Below, piece by piece: positions 25,115 through 33,155 of a stretch of DNA of 64,000 nucleotides (position 1 is its first letter; each line of letters opens with the position of its first letter). The position numbers and the translations under genes are program-made. The notes under the pieces were generated by a model that searched no databases, was not told the DNA's origin, and saw only the letters and a program-made list of their open reading frames with translations. This DNA is from Devosia enhydra (GTDB lineage: Bacteria; Pseudomonadota; Alphaproteobacteria; Rhizobiales; Devosiaceae), in NCBI RefSeq assembly GCF_900119845.1, contig NZ_FPKU01000002.1, positions 839,381 to 903,380 of the forward strand, in the 5' to 3' direction.

Positions 25115-26116
25115 ATGACCGAGCCCCTGCTTGGGGTCAAGCATCTTTGCGTGCGGTTCTCCTCGCCCTCCGGCCCGGTGCTGGCGGTGAACGATGTCGG
25201 CTTTTCGCTCGCGGCGGGCGAGGTGCTCGGCGTGGTTGGCGAATCCGGATCGGGCAAGAGCCAGATGTTCATGGCGCTGGGCGGGCTGCTCGCGGGCAAT
25301 GGACGGGCGACGGGCGAAGCCTGGCTCGGGGGGCGCAACCTGCTGGGGCTGACGGAGGCCGAGCTCAACCGGGTGCGCGGGCGGGAACTCGCCTATGTGT
25401 TCCAGGACCCGATGACGGCTCTCAACCCCTATCGCACGATTTCGGCCCAGATCACCGAGCTGCTGCGCTTCAATCGGGGGATGGATGGGCAGGCGGCGCG
25501 GGCCGAGGCGCTGCGGCTGCTCGAGCGGGTGCGCATTCCCGAGGCGCGGCGCCGGCTCGATATGTTTCCGCACGAGTTTTCCGGCGGCATGCGGCAGCGC
25601 GTGACCATCGCCATGGCGCTCTCGAACAATCCCAAACTGCTGGTCGCCGACGAGCCGACCACGGCGCTCGATGTGACCGTGCAGATCCAGGTGCTCGACA
25701 TTCTCGAGGAGTTGCGGCGCGAGCAGGGGCTCGCCGTGGTGCTCATCACCCATGACATGGGTGTGGTGGCGCGGCTCGCCCACAAGGTGATGGTGGTCTA
25801 TGCCGGAACCATCGTCGAGGAAGGCAGCGTCGAGGAGGTGCTGCTGGCCCCCACCCATCCCTATACCACCGGCCTGCTCGCCAGCATGCCCGATATCAGG
25901 CGGCCGATCCGCGCCATTACCCCGATCCCCGGCCATCCGCCCGATGGGCGGCAGGAGCGGGTGGGCTGCATGTTTGCGCCGCGCTGCTTCAAGGCCGAGC
26001 CCGTGTGCCGGGCCGAGACGCCGGCGCTTGCGGCGCGGACCGGGCGGCAGCGTCAGGCGTGCCATTTTCCCGTCGCCGAGGGCGAGGCGCCCCTCGCCCG
26101 GGCGGTGGCCTCATGA
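25115..26116 (+). CDS. Peptide/opine-class ABC ATPase (DppD-like)
   Basis: A 333-residue ATPase with Walker A GESGSGKS, Q-loop YVFQDPMTALNPY, signature FSGGMRQRVTIAMAL, Walker [15 protein letters not shown] and H-loop LITHDMGVVA. The C-terminal region (GCMFAPRCFKAEPVC) is the oligopeptide-transporter extension with its Cys residues. It heads the plus-strand operon opposite the permeases. The next ATPase overlaps it by ATGA. Confidence 0.93.
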   Translation: MTEPLLGVKHLCVRFSSPSGPVLAVNDVGFSLAAGEVLGVVGESGSGKSQMFMALGGLLAGNGRATGEAWLGGRNLLGLTEAELNRVRGRELAYVFQDPMTALNPYRTISAQITELLRFNRGMDGQAARAEALRLLERVRIPEARRRLDMFPHEFSGGMRQRVTIAMALSNNPKLLVADEPTTALDVTVQIQVLDILEELRREQGLAVVLITHDMGVVARLAHKVMVVYAGTIVEEGSVEEVLLAPTHPYTTGLLASMPDIRRPIRAITPIPGHPPDGRQERVGCMFAPRCFKAEPVCRAETPALAARTGRQRQACHFPVAEGEAPLARAVAS

Positions 26117-27111
26117 GCCCCGAGGCTGGCCTTGTGGTCGAAAATCTTTCGGTGAGCTACGCGATTTCGCGCGGGCCCTTCCGCCGCGCCGACGAGTTGC
26201 CGGCGCTGCGCGATGTCGACCTCACGATCGCGCCCGGCCGTACGCTGGGCGTGGTGGGGGAATCGGGATGCGGGAAATCGACCCTCGCCCGCGCCATACT
26301 GCGCCTCCAAAGCCTCAAGGGCGGGGTGGTGCGCTGGAACGGCGAGGCGATCTCGGCGCTCTCGGAGCCCGCATTCCGCCGGGTGCGGCCGCAGATGCAG
26401 ATGGTGTTCCAGGACCCCGTCGCCTCGCTCAATCCGCGCATGCGGGTGCTCGACATCATCGCCGAACCCCTCGCGACCCACCGCCCCGAACTCTCGGGCG
26501 CGCAGAGGCGGCAGAAGGTGCTCGAGGCGATGGAGCGGGTCGGGCTGCGCCCCGAGATGGCCGACCGGTTTCCGCATGAATTTTCGGGCGGGCAGGCGCA
26601 GCGCATCGGGATCGCGCGCGCCATCGTGCTCGAGCCTGGGCTGCTGATCTGCGACGAGGCGGTGTCGGCGCTCGACGTTTCGATCCGCGCGCAGGTGCTG
26701 GTGCTGCTCGAAAAGCTGCAGCGCGAGATGGGGCTCTCGATCCTGTTCATCAGCCACGACCTCTCGGTGGTCCGGCAGATCGCCCACGACATTCTCGTGC
26801 TCTATCTGGGGCGGGTGGTGGAGCAGGCGCCCCGCGACGTGCTCTTTGCCACCCCGCGCCATCCCTATACGCAGGCGCTGATCGGCTCGGTGCTTTCGGC
26901 CGATCCGCGCATCGAGAAGGCCCATCAGAGCCCGCCCATCGGGGGCGACCTGCCCTCGCCGATCGACCCGCCACCCGGCTGCCCCTTCCATACGCGCTGC
27001 CCGCTGGCTGAACCGATCTGCGCGCAGGCGATGCCGGGGCTCGAAACCTGGCCCGATGGCGGGCGCGTCGCCTGCCATGTCGCAAACCGCGAGCGCCCAG
27101 CCGCCGCCTGA
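26113..27111 (+). CDS. Peptide/opine-class ABC ATPase (DppF-like)
   Basis: A 332-residue ATPase with Walker [10 protein letters not shown]-loop MVFQDPVASLNPRM, signature FSGGQAQRIGIARAI, Walker B LLICDEAVSALDVS and H-loop FISHDLSVVR. The C-terminal oligopeptide extension has GCPFHTRCPLAEPIC. It has CDEAVS where most relatives have DEPVS/DEPTS: Pro replaced by Ala next to the Walker B Glu, a conservative change also seen in DppF. The start is the ATG overlapping the DppD stop; longer in-frame readings run inside the upstream gene. Confidence 0.92.
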   Translation: MSPEAGLVVENLSVSYAISRGPFRRADELPALRDVDLTIAPGRTLGVVGESGCGKSTLARAILRLQSLKGGVVRWNGEAISALSEPAFRRVRPQMQMVFQDPVASLNPRMRVLDIIAEPLATHRPELSGAQRRQKVLEAMERVGLRPEMADRFPHEFSGGQAQRIGIARAIVLEPGLLICDEAVSALDVSIRAQVLVLLEKLQREMGLSILFISHDLSVVRQIAHDILVLYLGRVVEQAPRDVLFATPRHPYTQALIGSVLSADPRIEKAHQSPPIGGDLPSPIDPPPGCPFHTRCPLAEPICAQAMPGLETWPDGGRVACHVANRERPAAA

Positions 27112-27127
27112 ACACGGGAACATCCTC

Positions 27128-28483
27128 ATGCCCATTTCCGACCGCGACTGGATCGCCGGCCATGTCGCCCTTATGCAAGACGACCTCCCCGAGCCCTTTC
27201 TCCCCGTGCTCGGGCAATTGGTGGCCGACACCATCGCGATCGCCGCCTATGCGCGGGCGCACCGGATCGGTGGCGCCGGGCTCGACGAAGCCGGGCTCGT
27301 GCTCGGAACCGAGGGCTGCGCCGTCTGGGGCAGTCAACAGAAGGCGGCCGGGCTCGATGCGGCCTTTCTCAACGGCACGGCCGCCGAGGCGCTCGATTAT
27401 CAGGAAGTGCTGATCAACGGGCGCAACAACGGCCATGCGGCGGTGGTCATCGTGCCCGCCGTGCTGGCGCTGGCCCAGATGCGGGGCTCTTCGCCCGAGG
27501 CGGTGCTCAAGGCCCTCTGGGCCGGCTTTGCCGCCAATATCGGGCTCGGCGAGGCGCTGGGGCGGGCCCATCGCGCCAACGGCCTGGGCTTCCGGACCAC
27601 GTCGCTGACCGCCGCGCCGGCGGCTGCGCTCGCCTGTGCGCTGCTGCTTGCGGCCGACACCGAGATGGCGCTTGCCGCCACCGGCATCTGCGCCGGGACG
27701 CTGCCGGCGGGGCTGCTCTCGGCGATGTCGCCCAAGGTGGGCAGCTACAGCCCCGACAAGGATTTTTCGGTGGGGTTCTCGGCCCGCCATGCGCTTCATT
27801 GCGCGCTTCTGGCGGAAGCCGGAGCGACGGGGCCCGAGGCGCCGATCACCGGGGACAAGGGCTGGCTTGCAAGCTTCGGGGCCGGGTCGGCCGACACCGT
27901 CTATCTCGAAACCCCTGCGTCCGACCGCGATCTGGCGGCCTATTCGATCAAGCTCTTTCCCGCCAATTTCGGCTGCCAGGCCGCCATTCGCGGCGCCATG
28001 GAACTCGGGCGCGAGATCGGGGCCGAGCGCATCGAGCGGCTGGTGGTGAGGGTCAAGACATCGAGCTCGCAGTCGCTCTCGACCCGGCGGATCGACAATC
28101 ACCTCGCGGCGCGCTTCAGCCTGCCGTTCGCGGCTGCCAGCGCCTGCGTGCGGGGCCGCTCGGTGCTCGCCGATTTCGAGGGCGATGCCGTCCATGACCG
28201 GGCCGTGCTCGGGTTCATGGACAGGCTCAGCGTCGAGGGCGATGACGCACTCGAGGCGCGGCATCTGGAAAAGGGTATCTTTCCCGCCATCGTCACCGCC
28301 TATGCGGGTGACGCCGCGCTGGGCGAACGGGCCTATGACGGCCCGTTTGACGGGGTCGATCAGGCGGGGGCCGAGGCGCTCTTTGCCGGCAAGCTCGAAA
28401 GCCTCGTGCCGCCCGCCCTGGCCCGGGATCTGCTGGCATTCGCGCGCGACCCGCTTGCCGGGATGTCGCGGCTGTTCGGCTAA
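27128..28483 (+). CDS. MmgE/PrpD-family enzyme
   Basis: A 451-residue cytoplasmic protein of the MmgE/PrpD family. Diagnostic blocks are the N-terminal FLNGTAAEALDYQEV, the middle GLGFRTTSLTAAPAAALACALLL and the lysine-containing KLFPANFGCQAAI. Known members are 2-methylcitrate dehydratase, cis-aconitate decarboxylase and iminodisuccinate epimerase from Agrobacterium. It starts 17 bp after the second ATPase of a peptide/opine-class importer, so it probably acts on the imported compound. No methylcitrate synthase or lyase is nearby, which argues against propionate metabolism. Isomerisation or dehydration of an imported (imino)polycarboxylate is a reasonable inference. Confidence 0.85.
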   Translation: MPISDRDWIAGHVALMQDDLPEPFLPVLGQLVADTIAIAAYARAHRIGGAGLDEAGLVLGTEGCAVWGSQQKAAGLDAAFLNGTAAEALDYQEVLINGRNNGHAAVVIVPAVLALAQMRGSSPEAVLKALWAGFAANIGLGEALGRAHRANGLGFRTTSLTAAPAAALACALLLAADTEMALAATGICAGTLPAGLLSAMSPKVGSYSPDKDFSVGFSARHALHCALLAEAGATGPEAPITGDKGWLASFGAGSADTVYLETPASDRDLAAYSIKLFPANFGCQAAIRGAMELGREIGAERIERLVVRVKTSSSQSLSTRRIDNHLAARFSLPFAAASACVRGRSVLADFEGDAVHDRAVLGFMDRLSVEGDDALEARHLEKGIFPAIVTAYAGDAALGERAYDGPFDGVDQAGAEALFAGKLESLVPPALARDLLAFARDPLAGMSRLFG

Positions 28484-28530
28484 AGGCGTGCGCGGTTTCC
28501 CTGAACCGGCGGGACATGGCCGGGGTCTCT

Positions 28531-28577
28531 CGCATTTCCGGACGGGGAAGCGGTTTCCACTTCGCCTGCAAACGCTT
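28531..28577 (+). repeat. RIME-like dispersed palindromic repeat, copy B
   Basis: This is the second copy of the 47-bp unit seen at 22981-23027 (about 79% identical), starting CGCATTTCCGGACGG and ending TTCGCCTGCAAACGCTT. In both copies TGAACCGG occurs 29-34 bp upstream (28502-28509 here, 22947-22954 in copy A), so the repeat may extend leftward with an indel. It lies between the PrpD-family gene and the ExoD-like gene, a 136-bp gap with nothing else recognisable. Confidence 0.65.
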
Positions 28578-28619
28578 TAAGGTCGCGCGACCAGACCCGA
28601 CTGCCGGACGCCCCCGCTC

Positions 28620-29246
28620 ATGGATGACCACGCCCACCGCTCCCCCATCGAAGCGCAGGTCGCGGCGATCGCGGCCCGGATCGCGGGGGAGGCCGAGGCG
28701 GAAGGCGGACGGCTGGCGCTGGGCAGCCTCGTGACGCTGCTTGGCGCGCGGGCCCATATGCTGGTCATCCTGGTGCTCAGCGGGCTCAACATGATCCCCG
28801 GCCCGCCCGGCTATGGCGGCACCATCGGCTTTGCCATCATCGCGGTGGCCATCGCCATGCTGATCGACCGGCCGCTGCGGGTTTCGGGCTGGATCGGCAG
28901 GCGGCGCATCTCCTCCGGTTTCGTCGCCCGCATGTTCGAGCGGCTGACCTTGGTTGCCCGGCTCATCGGCCGCTTCTCGCGGCCCCGGCTCGGGCTGCTG
29001 GCCGGTGACGGAGCACGGCGGTTTCTGGCGCTCTTCATCATCGCGGTGAGCCTGCCGATGGTGCTGCCGATCCCCTTCATCAACGCCGTGCCCAATGTTG
29101 GCATCGCGGTGATCTGCGTCTCTCGCATCAATCGCGACGGGCTGGGTGTCGTGATCGGCATGGCGATCGCCTGCCTCGGGCTGGCGCTGGCCGGCGGAGC
29201 GATCTGGGGCGTGCTGCATCTCGTTCAAATGCTGATGGCGGGCTGA
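28620..29246 (+). CDS. ExoD-family membrane protein
   Basis: A 208-residue protein matching the exopolysaccharide synthesis ExoD family. A hydrophilic N-terminus is followed by hydrophobic segments around NMIPGPPGYGGTIGFAIIAVAIAML (the conserved PG-rich block) and FLALFIIAVSLPMVLPIPFINAVPN, then a last segment near the C-terminus. ExoD was described in Sinorhizobium in relation to exopolysaccharide and alkaline tolerance; its biochemical role is unknown. No ribosome site is obvious. It is followed 2 bp later by the hydrolase gene, so the two are probably co-transcribed. Confidence 0.85.
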   Translation: MDDHAHRSPIEAQVAAIAARIAGEAEAEGGRLALGSLVTLLGARAHMLVILVLSGLNMIPGPPGYGGTIGFAIIAVAIAMLIDRPLRVSGWIGRRRISSGFVARMFERLTLVARLIGRFSRPRLGLLAGDGARRFLALFIIAVSLPMVLPIPFINAVPNVGIAVICVSRINRDGLGVVIGMAIACLGLALAGGAIWGVLHLVQMLMAG

Positions 29247-29248
29247 CG

Positions 29249-30946
29249 ATGGCGGCCGGGGCCCCGTTTTCGAGCCGGTTGCTGAGGGCGCTCGACCGGC
29301 AGCCGACCACGGGGCTGCTGCTGGGGCTCGTGCTCTTTTCCCTGTCGCTGACCCCGTCGCTGCTGCCCCGCCATTATGTGCTGCAGGGGCTGCTGAGCGG
29401 CTGTGTGTTTGCCGCGGGCTATGGCATCGGGGTCTTCATCGAATGGCTCTGGGCCTATCTGGGGTTTTCCATCACCCAGACGCGCGTGACGCGCCTTGCG
29501 CGGCTTGTGCTGGTGGCGGGCGGGGTGATCCTTGCCAGCGTGTTTTTGTGGCATTCGACCGGCTGGCAGAACGTGACGCGCGCGGTGATGGACATGCCGC
29601 CGGTGGAAAGCCAGCAACCTTTATGGGTCGCGGCCATCGCAGTGCTGCCGGCAAGCCTGCTCATCGCGCTCGGCACGCTGATCGTCGCCGGCGTGAGGGT
29701 GGTTTCACGCTGGCTGATGCGCCTCGTGCCCAAGCGGGCGGCCATGGTGGGCGGCATGATCGTGGTGGGCGCGCTGTTCGCGACGGCTGTCGATGGCGTT
29801 CTGTTGCGCTGGACGCTGGCGGCGGCCGACCGGTTCTATGCCGATCTCGACCGGCTCTCGGGCATCTACGAGGCGCCGCCTGCCGACCCGGCGCGCTCGG
29901 GCAGCGCCGCCTCGCTCATTGACTGGGACACGATCGGGCGCGACGCGCGGGTTTATGTGCAATCGGGCCCGACGCGCGACGAGATCGCGGCGCTGGCCGG
30001 CAGCGCGATGGCGCCGCTCCGGATCTATGTGGGGTTACGGTCGGCAGAGACCGTCGAGGGCCGCGCGGCGCTGGCGCTGGCGGAGATGGACCGGGTGGGC
30101 GCCTTCGAGCGCTCGGTGCTGGTGCTGATCATGCCGGTGGGGACCGGATGGGTCGATCCGCCGGCCATCGATACGCTCGAAGTGCTGCATCGCGGCGATG
30201 TCGCGAGCGTTGCGGTGCAATATTCCTACCTCACCAGCTGGCTGTCGCTGGTGAGCGAGCCCGATGTGGGCGTGGCGACGGCGCAGGCGCTGTTTTCGGC
30301 GGTCTATGCGCGCTGGACGGCCATGCCGCCCGAGGCCCGGCCCAAGCTCTATCTGCATGGGCTCAGCCTCGGGGCCTATAGCTCGCAGGCCTCGGCGACG
30401 CTCTACGAAATCCTCGGGGACCCGTTCCACGGCGCGCTCTGGGTGGGGCCGCCCTTTGCCAGCCCGAACTGGCGCAACCTCGTGACGACGCGCAACCCCG
30501 ACAGCCCGCGCTGGCTGCCGCGCATCGGGGACGGGTCGGCGGTGCGCTTTGCCAACCATGATACGCTGAGGGATGCCGACGCGACGGGCTGGGGGCCGGT
30601 GCGCATCCTCTACCTGCAATATCCCAGCGACCCCATCGTGTTCTTCGAGCCGGCACTGCTCTATCGCCAGCCCGAATGGCTGCGGGGGCCGCGCGCGCCC
30701 GACGTGGCGGCGCGGCTCAACTGGTATCCGGTTGTGACGTTCTTCCAGCTCGCGCTCGACATGGCGCTGGCCCAGACCTCGCCCATCGGCTTCGGGCATG
30801 TCTATGCCCCGACCGATTATCTCGATGCCTGGGTGGCGCTGACCGATCCGCCCGGCTGGACGCCCGAGGCGCTGGCCCGGCTGCGGCAGGGCTTTGCACG
30901 CGAGGGCGACCGTACGCTGATCGAGGCGGGCTGGTTCCGGCGCTGA
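29249..30946 (+). CDS. Membrane-anchored alpha/beta-hydrolase family protein
   Basis: A 565-residue protein. The N-terminal ~190 residues contain about four membrane segments (TGLLLGLVLFSLSLTPSLLP, YGIGVFIEWLWAYLGF and others). The C-terminal part is an alpha/beta hydrolase with the nucleophile elbow GLSLGA (Ser373) and a late acidic/His region. This two-part architecture, with an opening SLTPSLLPR motif, is that of the paired 'alpha/beta-hydrolase family' N- and C-terminal domains found in actinobacteria and alphaproteobacteria. Substrate is unknown; an envelope lipid or ester is likely given the membrane part. It follows ExoD by 2 bp and converges on the aminotransferase gene. Confidence 0.8.
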   Translation: MAAGAPFSSRLLRALDRQPTTGLLLGLVLFSLSLTPSLLPRHYVLQGLLSGCVFAAGYGIGVFIEWLWAYLGFSITQTRVTRLARLVLVAGGVILASVFLWHSTGWQNVTRAVMDMPPVESQQPLWVAAIAVLPASLLIALGTLIVAGVRVVSRWLMRLVPKRAAMVGGMIVVGALFATAVDGVLLRWTLAAADRFYADLDRLSGIYEAPPADPARSGSAASLIDWDTIGRDARVYVQSGPTRDEIAALAGSAMAPLRIYVGLRSAETVEGRAALALAEMDRVGAFERSVLVLIMPVGTGWVDPPAIDTLEVLHRGDVASVAVQYSYLTSWLSLVSEPDVGVATAQALFSAVYARWTAMPPEARPKLYLHGLSLGAYSSQASATLYEILGDPFHGALWVGPPFASPNWRNLVTTRNPDSPRWLPRIGDGSAVRFANHDTLRDADATGWGPVRILYLQYPSDPIVFFEPALLYRQPEWLRGPRAPDVAARLNWYPVVTFFQLALDMALAQTSPIGFGHVYAPTDYLDAWVALTDPPGWTPEALARLRQGFAREGDRTLIEAGWFRR

Positions 30947-30958
30947 CGGCGCTCGGCC

Positions 30959-32128
30959 TCAGGCCGCCTGGCGCAGGGCCTCCATGGCGGCATTGACGCC
31001 GCCGCGCTGGTGCGGGACGCCGGTATCGGCAAGGCCCATCTCGATGCCTGAGAGCGCGGCGAGCAGCGTCAGCTCGTTGCACTGGCCCAGATGCCCGATG
31101 CGGAAGACGCGGCCCTTGAGCTTGCTCAGCCCCTGCCCGAGCGAAAGATTGTAGCGGGCGAGGATGTGCTCGCGCAGCGCATCGGAATCCTGACCCTCGG
31201 GCATCAGCACGGCGGTGAGCACCGAGGAATGGGCCTGCTCGTTGCGGCAGAGCACCTCGAGCCCCCAGGCCTGCACGGCGGCGCGGGTGGCGGCGGCGAG
31301 CCGGTCGTGGCGGGCAAAGACGGCGTCATAGCCCTCGGCCTCGATGAGCGCGATCGATTCGCGCAGGCCGTAGAGCAGGTTGGTGGCGGGGGTGTAGGGG
31401 AAAAAGCCGTCGCGATTGAAGGCGATCATCTCGGCCCAGTCCCAATAGGAGCGGCGGGCGCCGCCGGCCTTGGCTGCGGCGATCGATTTTGGCGACAGCG
31501 CCACGAAGCTGAGGCCGGGGGGGAGCATCAGGCCCTTTTGCGAGCAGGTGACGGTGACATCGACGCCCCAGTCATCGTGAAGGTAAGGCAGGGAGCCCAA
31601 AGAGGAGATGGCATCGACCATCAGCAGGGCGGGATGGCCCTCGGCATCGATGGCCTTGCGGATGGCGGCGATAGGGCTGGCGACGCCGGTGGAGGTCTCG
31701 TTATGCACCACCATCACCGCCTTGATGGCGTGGTCGGTGTCGGCGCGGAGGCGCTCGGCGATGGCCGCGGGATCGGCCCAGTCGCGCCAGTCGCCGGGGA
31801 TGAAATCGGTTGCGATGCCGTGCTTTTCGGCCAGCTTGCGCCACTGGGTGGCGAAATGGCCGGTCTCGACCATCAGCACCCGATCGCCGGGGACGAGGGT
31901 GTTGACGATGGCGGACTCCCAGGCGCCGGTGCCCGAGGCGGGGAAGATCAGCACCGGATGGGCGGTGTTGAAGACGCGCTGCATGCCGGCGAGCACGGTG
32001 CGCGCCAGCTCGGCGAATTCGGGGCCGCGATGATCGATGATCGGCAGGCTGATGGCGCGCAGGACGCGCTCCGGAATCGGGCTCGGGCCGGGGATGTGGA
32101 GGAAATGGGGGCCGAACGAGTGACTCAT
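30959..32128 (-). CDS. Class V aminotransferase (serine/alanine-glyoxylate type)
   Basis: A 389-residue PLP enzyme of the SGAT/AGAT group. It opens with FLHIPGPSPIPERVL, contains HRGPEF, the cofactor Asp in LLMVDAISSLGSLPY and the Schiff-base Lys198 in TCSQKGLMLPPGL. Family members transfer amino groups from serine, alanine or related donors to glyoxylate or hydroxypyruvate. The ATG at 32128 is chosen because alignment to the family begins there and AAGG lies ~9 nt upstream; a 16-codon upstream extension is unlikely. It is divergent from the GntR/FCD regulator and the amine-oxidase operon, so it may consume glyoxylate or a keto acid released by those oxidases. Confidence 0.9.
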   Translation of the reverse strand: MSHSFGPHFLHIPGPSPIPERVLRAISLPIIDHRGPEFAELARTVLAGMQRVFNTAHPVLIFPASGTGAWESAIVNTLVPGDRVLMVETGHFATQWRKLAEKHGIATDFIPGDWRDWADPAAIAERLRADTDHAIKAVMVVHNETSTGVASPIAAIRKAIDAEGHPALLMVDAISSLGSLPYLHDDWGVDVTVTCSQKGLMLPPGLSFVALSPKSIAAAKAGGARRSYWDWAEMIAFNRDGFFPYTPATNLLYGLRESIALIEAEGYDAVFARHDRLAAATRAAVQAWGLEVLCRNEQAHSSVLTAVLMPEGQDSDALREHILARYNLSLGQGLSKLKGRVFRIGHLGQCNELTLLAALSGIEMGLADTGVPHQRGGVNAAMEALRQAA

Positions 32129-32268
32129 CTGATGCCTTGCCGCGTATGGACTGAAATGCTGGATGGCATTTTGCATTTATTTTTGGCTGGGCACAATCGG
32201 TTTGTATTCTTTCCGGGCGAATGATATCCACGAACGATCCCGGCCAATCCGAGCGCAAGGGCAATGAC

Positions 32269-33003
32269 ATGACCGAGATGGGGGGCGCCGTCGCGGCGCT
32301 GGGGGCGGAGATCGCGGTGGAGGCGGTCGACCCCGCCGGAGCCGGGTCGTTGCATGAAGAGATCCTGGGCAAGCTGCGGCGCTTTCTCGTCGAGGGCAGC
32401 CTGCCCGATGGCGCGCGCATCCCCGAGCGGACGCTGTGCGAGAGCTTCGGCATCTCGCGCACCCCCCTGCGCGAGGCGCTGAAGGTTCTGGCCGCCGAGG
32501 GGCTGGTGGAATTGCTGCCCAATCGCGGAGCCCGGGTGCGATCCTATACCGAAACCGACATCCGCGAATTGTTCGAGGTGATGGGCGGGCTCGAGGCGCT
32601 GGCCGGCCGGCTGGCCTGCGAGAACATCACCGATGCCGAGATCGCGGCGGTCGAAAAGCTGCATTATGAGATGTATGCGAGCTACATGCGGCGCGATCTG
32701 CCGAGCTATTTCAAGCTCAACCAGCTGATCCACAAGGCGATCGTCGATGCGGCGCGCAACGCGACGCTGGCTGTGACCTATGACAATTTCGCCACGCGCC
32801 TGCAAAGGGTGCGCTACAACGCCAATCGCGAAAACCACAAGGATCGCTGGGGCGAGGCGATGCGCGAGCACGAGCAGATCCTCGATGCGCTGCAGCGGCG
32901 CTCGGGTGTCGAGCTCAACGACATCCTCTACCGGCACCTGATGAACAAGCAGGCCGCCGCCCTGCGCTATCGCCACGACCATCCGGCCCAAGCCGCCGAC
33001 TGA
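32269..33003 (+). CDS. GntR/FCD-family transcriptional regulator
   Basis: A 244-residue regulator. The winged helix (~30-85) includes PDGARIPERTLCESFGISRTPLREALKVLAAEGLVELLPNRG-like features, split here as ERTLCESFGISRTPLREAL and LVELLPNRGARV. The FCD ligand domain follows (ELFEVMGGLEALAGRLA, then FHxxI-type FKLNQLIHKAIV and C-terminal EHEQILDALQRR). FCD regulators usually bind organic acids. The ATG at 32269 has AAGGG 7-8 nt upstream and is preferred to one at 32221. Its position between the aminotransferase and the nine-gene amine-oxidase operon makes it their probable regulator. Confidence 0.88.
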   Translation: MTEMGGAVAALGAEIAVEAVDPAGAGSLHEEILGKLRRFLVEGSLPDGARIPERTLCESFGISRTPLREALKVLAAEGLVELLPNRGARVRSYTETDIRELFEVMGGLEALAGRLACENITDAEIAAVEKLHYEMYASYMRRDLPSYFKLNQLIHKAIVDAARNATLAVTYDNFATRLQRVRYNANRENHKDRWGEAMREHEQILDALQRRSGVELNDILYRHLMNKQAAALRYRHDHPAQAAD

Positions 33004-33083
33004 ATTCTCCTCAAAGACCCGTACTTTTGACGCGCCGCGCCGGCGCCAGGTGGCGTCGCGCCGTCGTGGCGCTGTCATATTGC

Positions 33084-33119
33084 GCGCAAATTCTGCTTGA
33101 ATTGCATTCAGAACTGCGC
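33084..33119. promoter_or_regulatory. Inverted repeat upstream of the nine-gene operon
   Basis: GCGCA-aa-TTCTG (33084-33095) is mirrored by CAGAA-c-TGCGC (33109-33119), a near-perfect two-part dyad with a 13-nt centre containing TTGCATT. The element TTGCATT recurs at 33135-33141 and at 32171-32177, with the variant TTGTATT at 32202-32208, in the control regions on both sides of the GntR gene. These are candidate regulator sites; no experimentally known motif is matched. Confidence 0.35.
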
Positions 33120-33155
33120 ATTCTAGGTCTTCGTTGCATTCGCGTGAGGGCGAAG

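Noticed and set aside
27128-28483. Assigning the MmgE/PrpD gene as prpD of the methylcitrate cycle
   Set aside because: No prpB/prpC/acnM-like gene is adjacent, and the gene is coupled to transporter ATPases.
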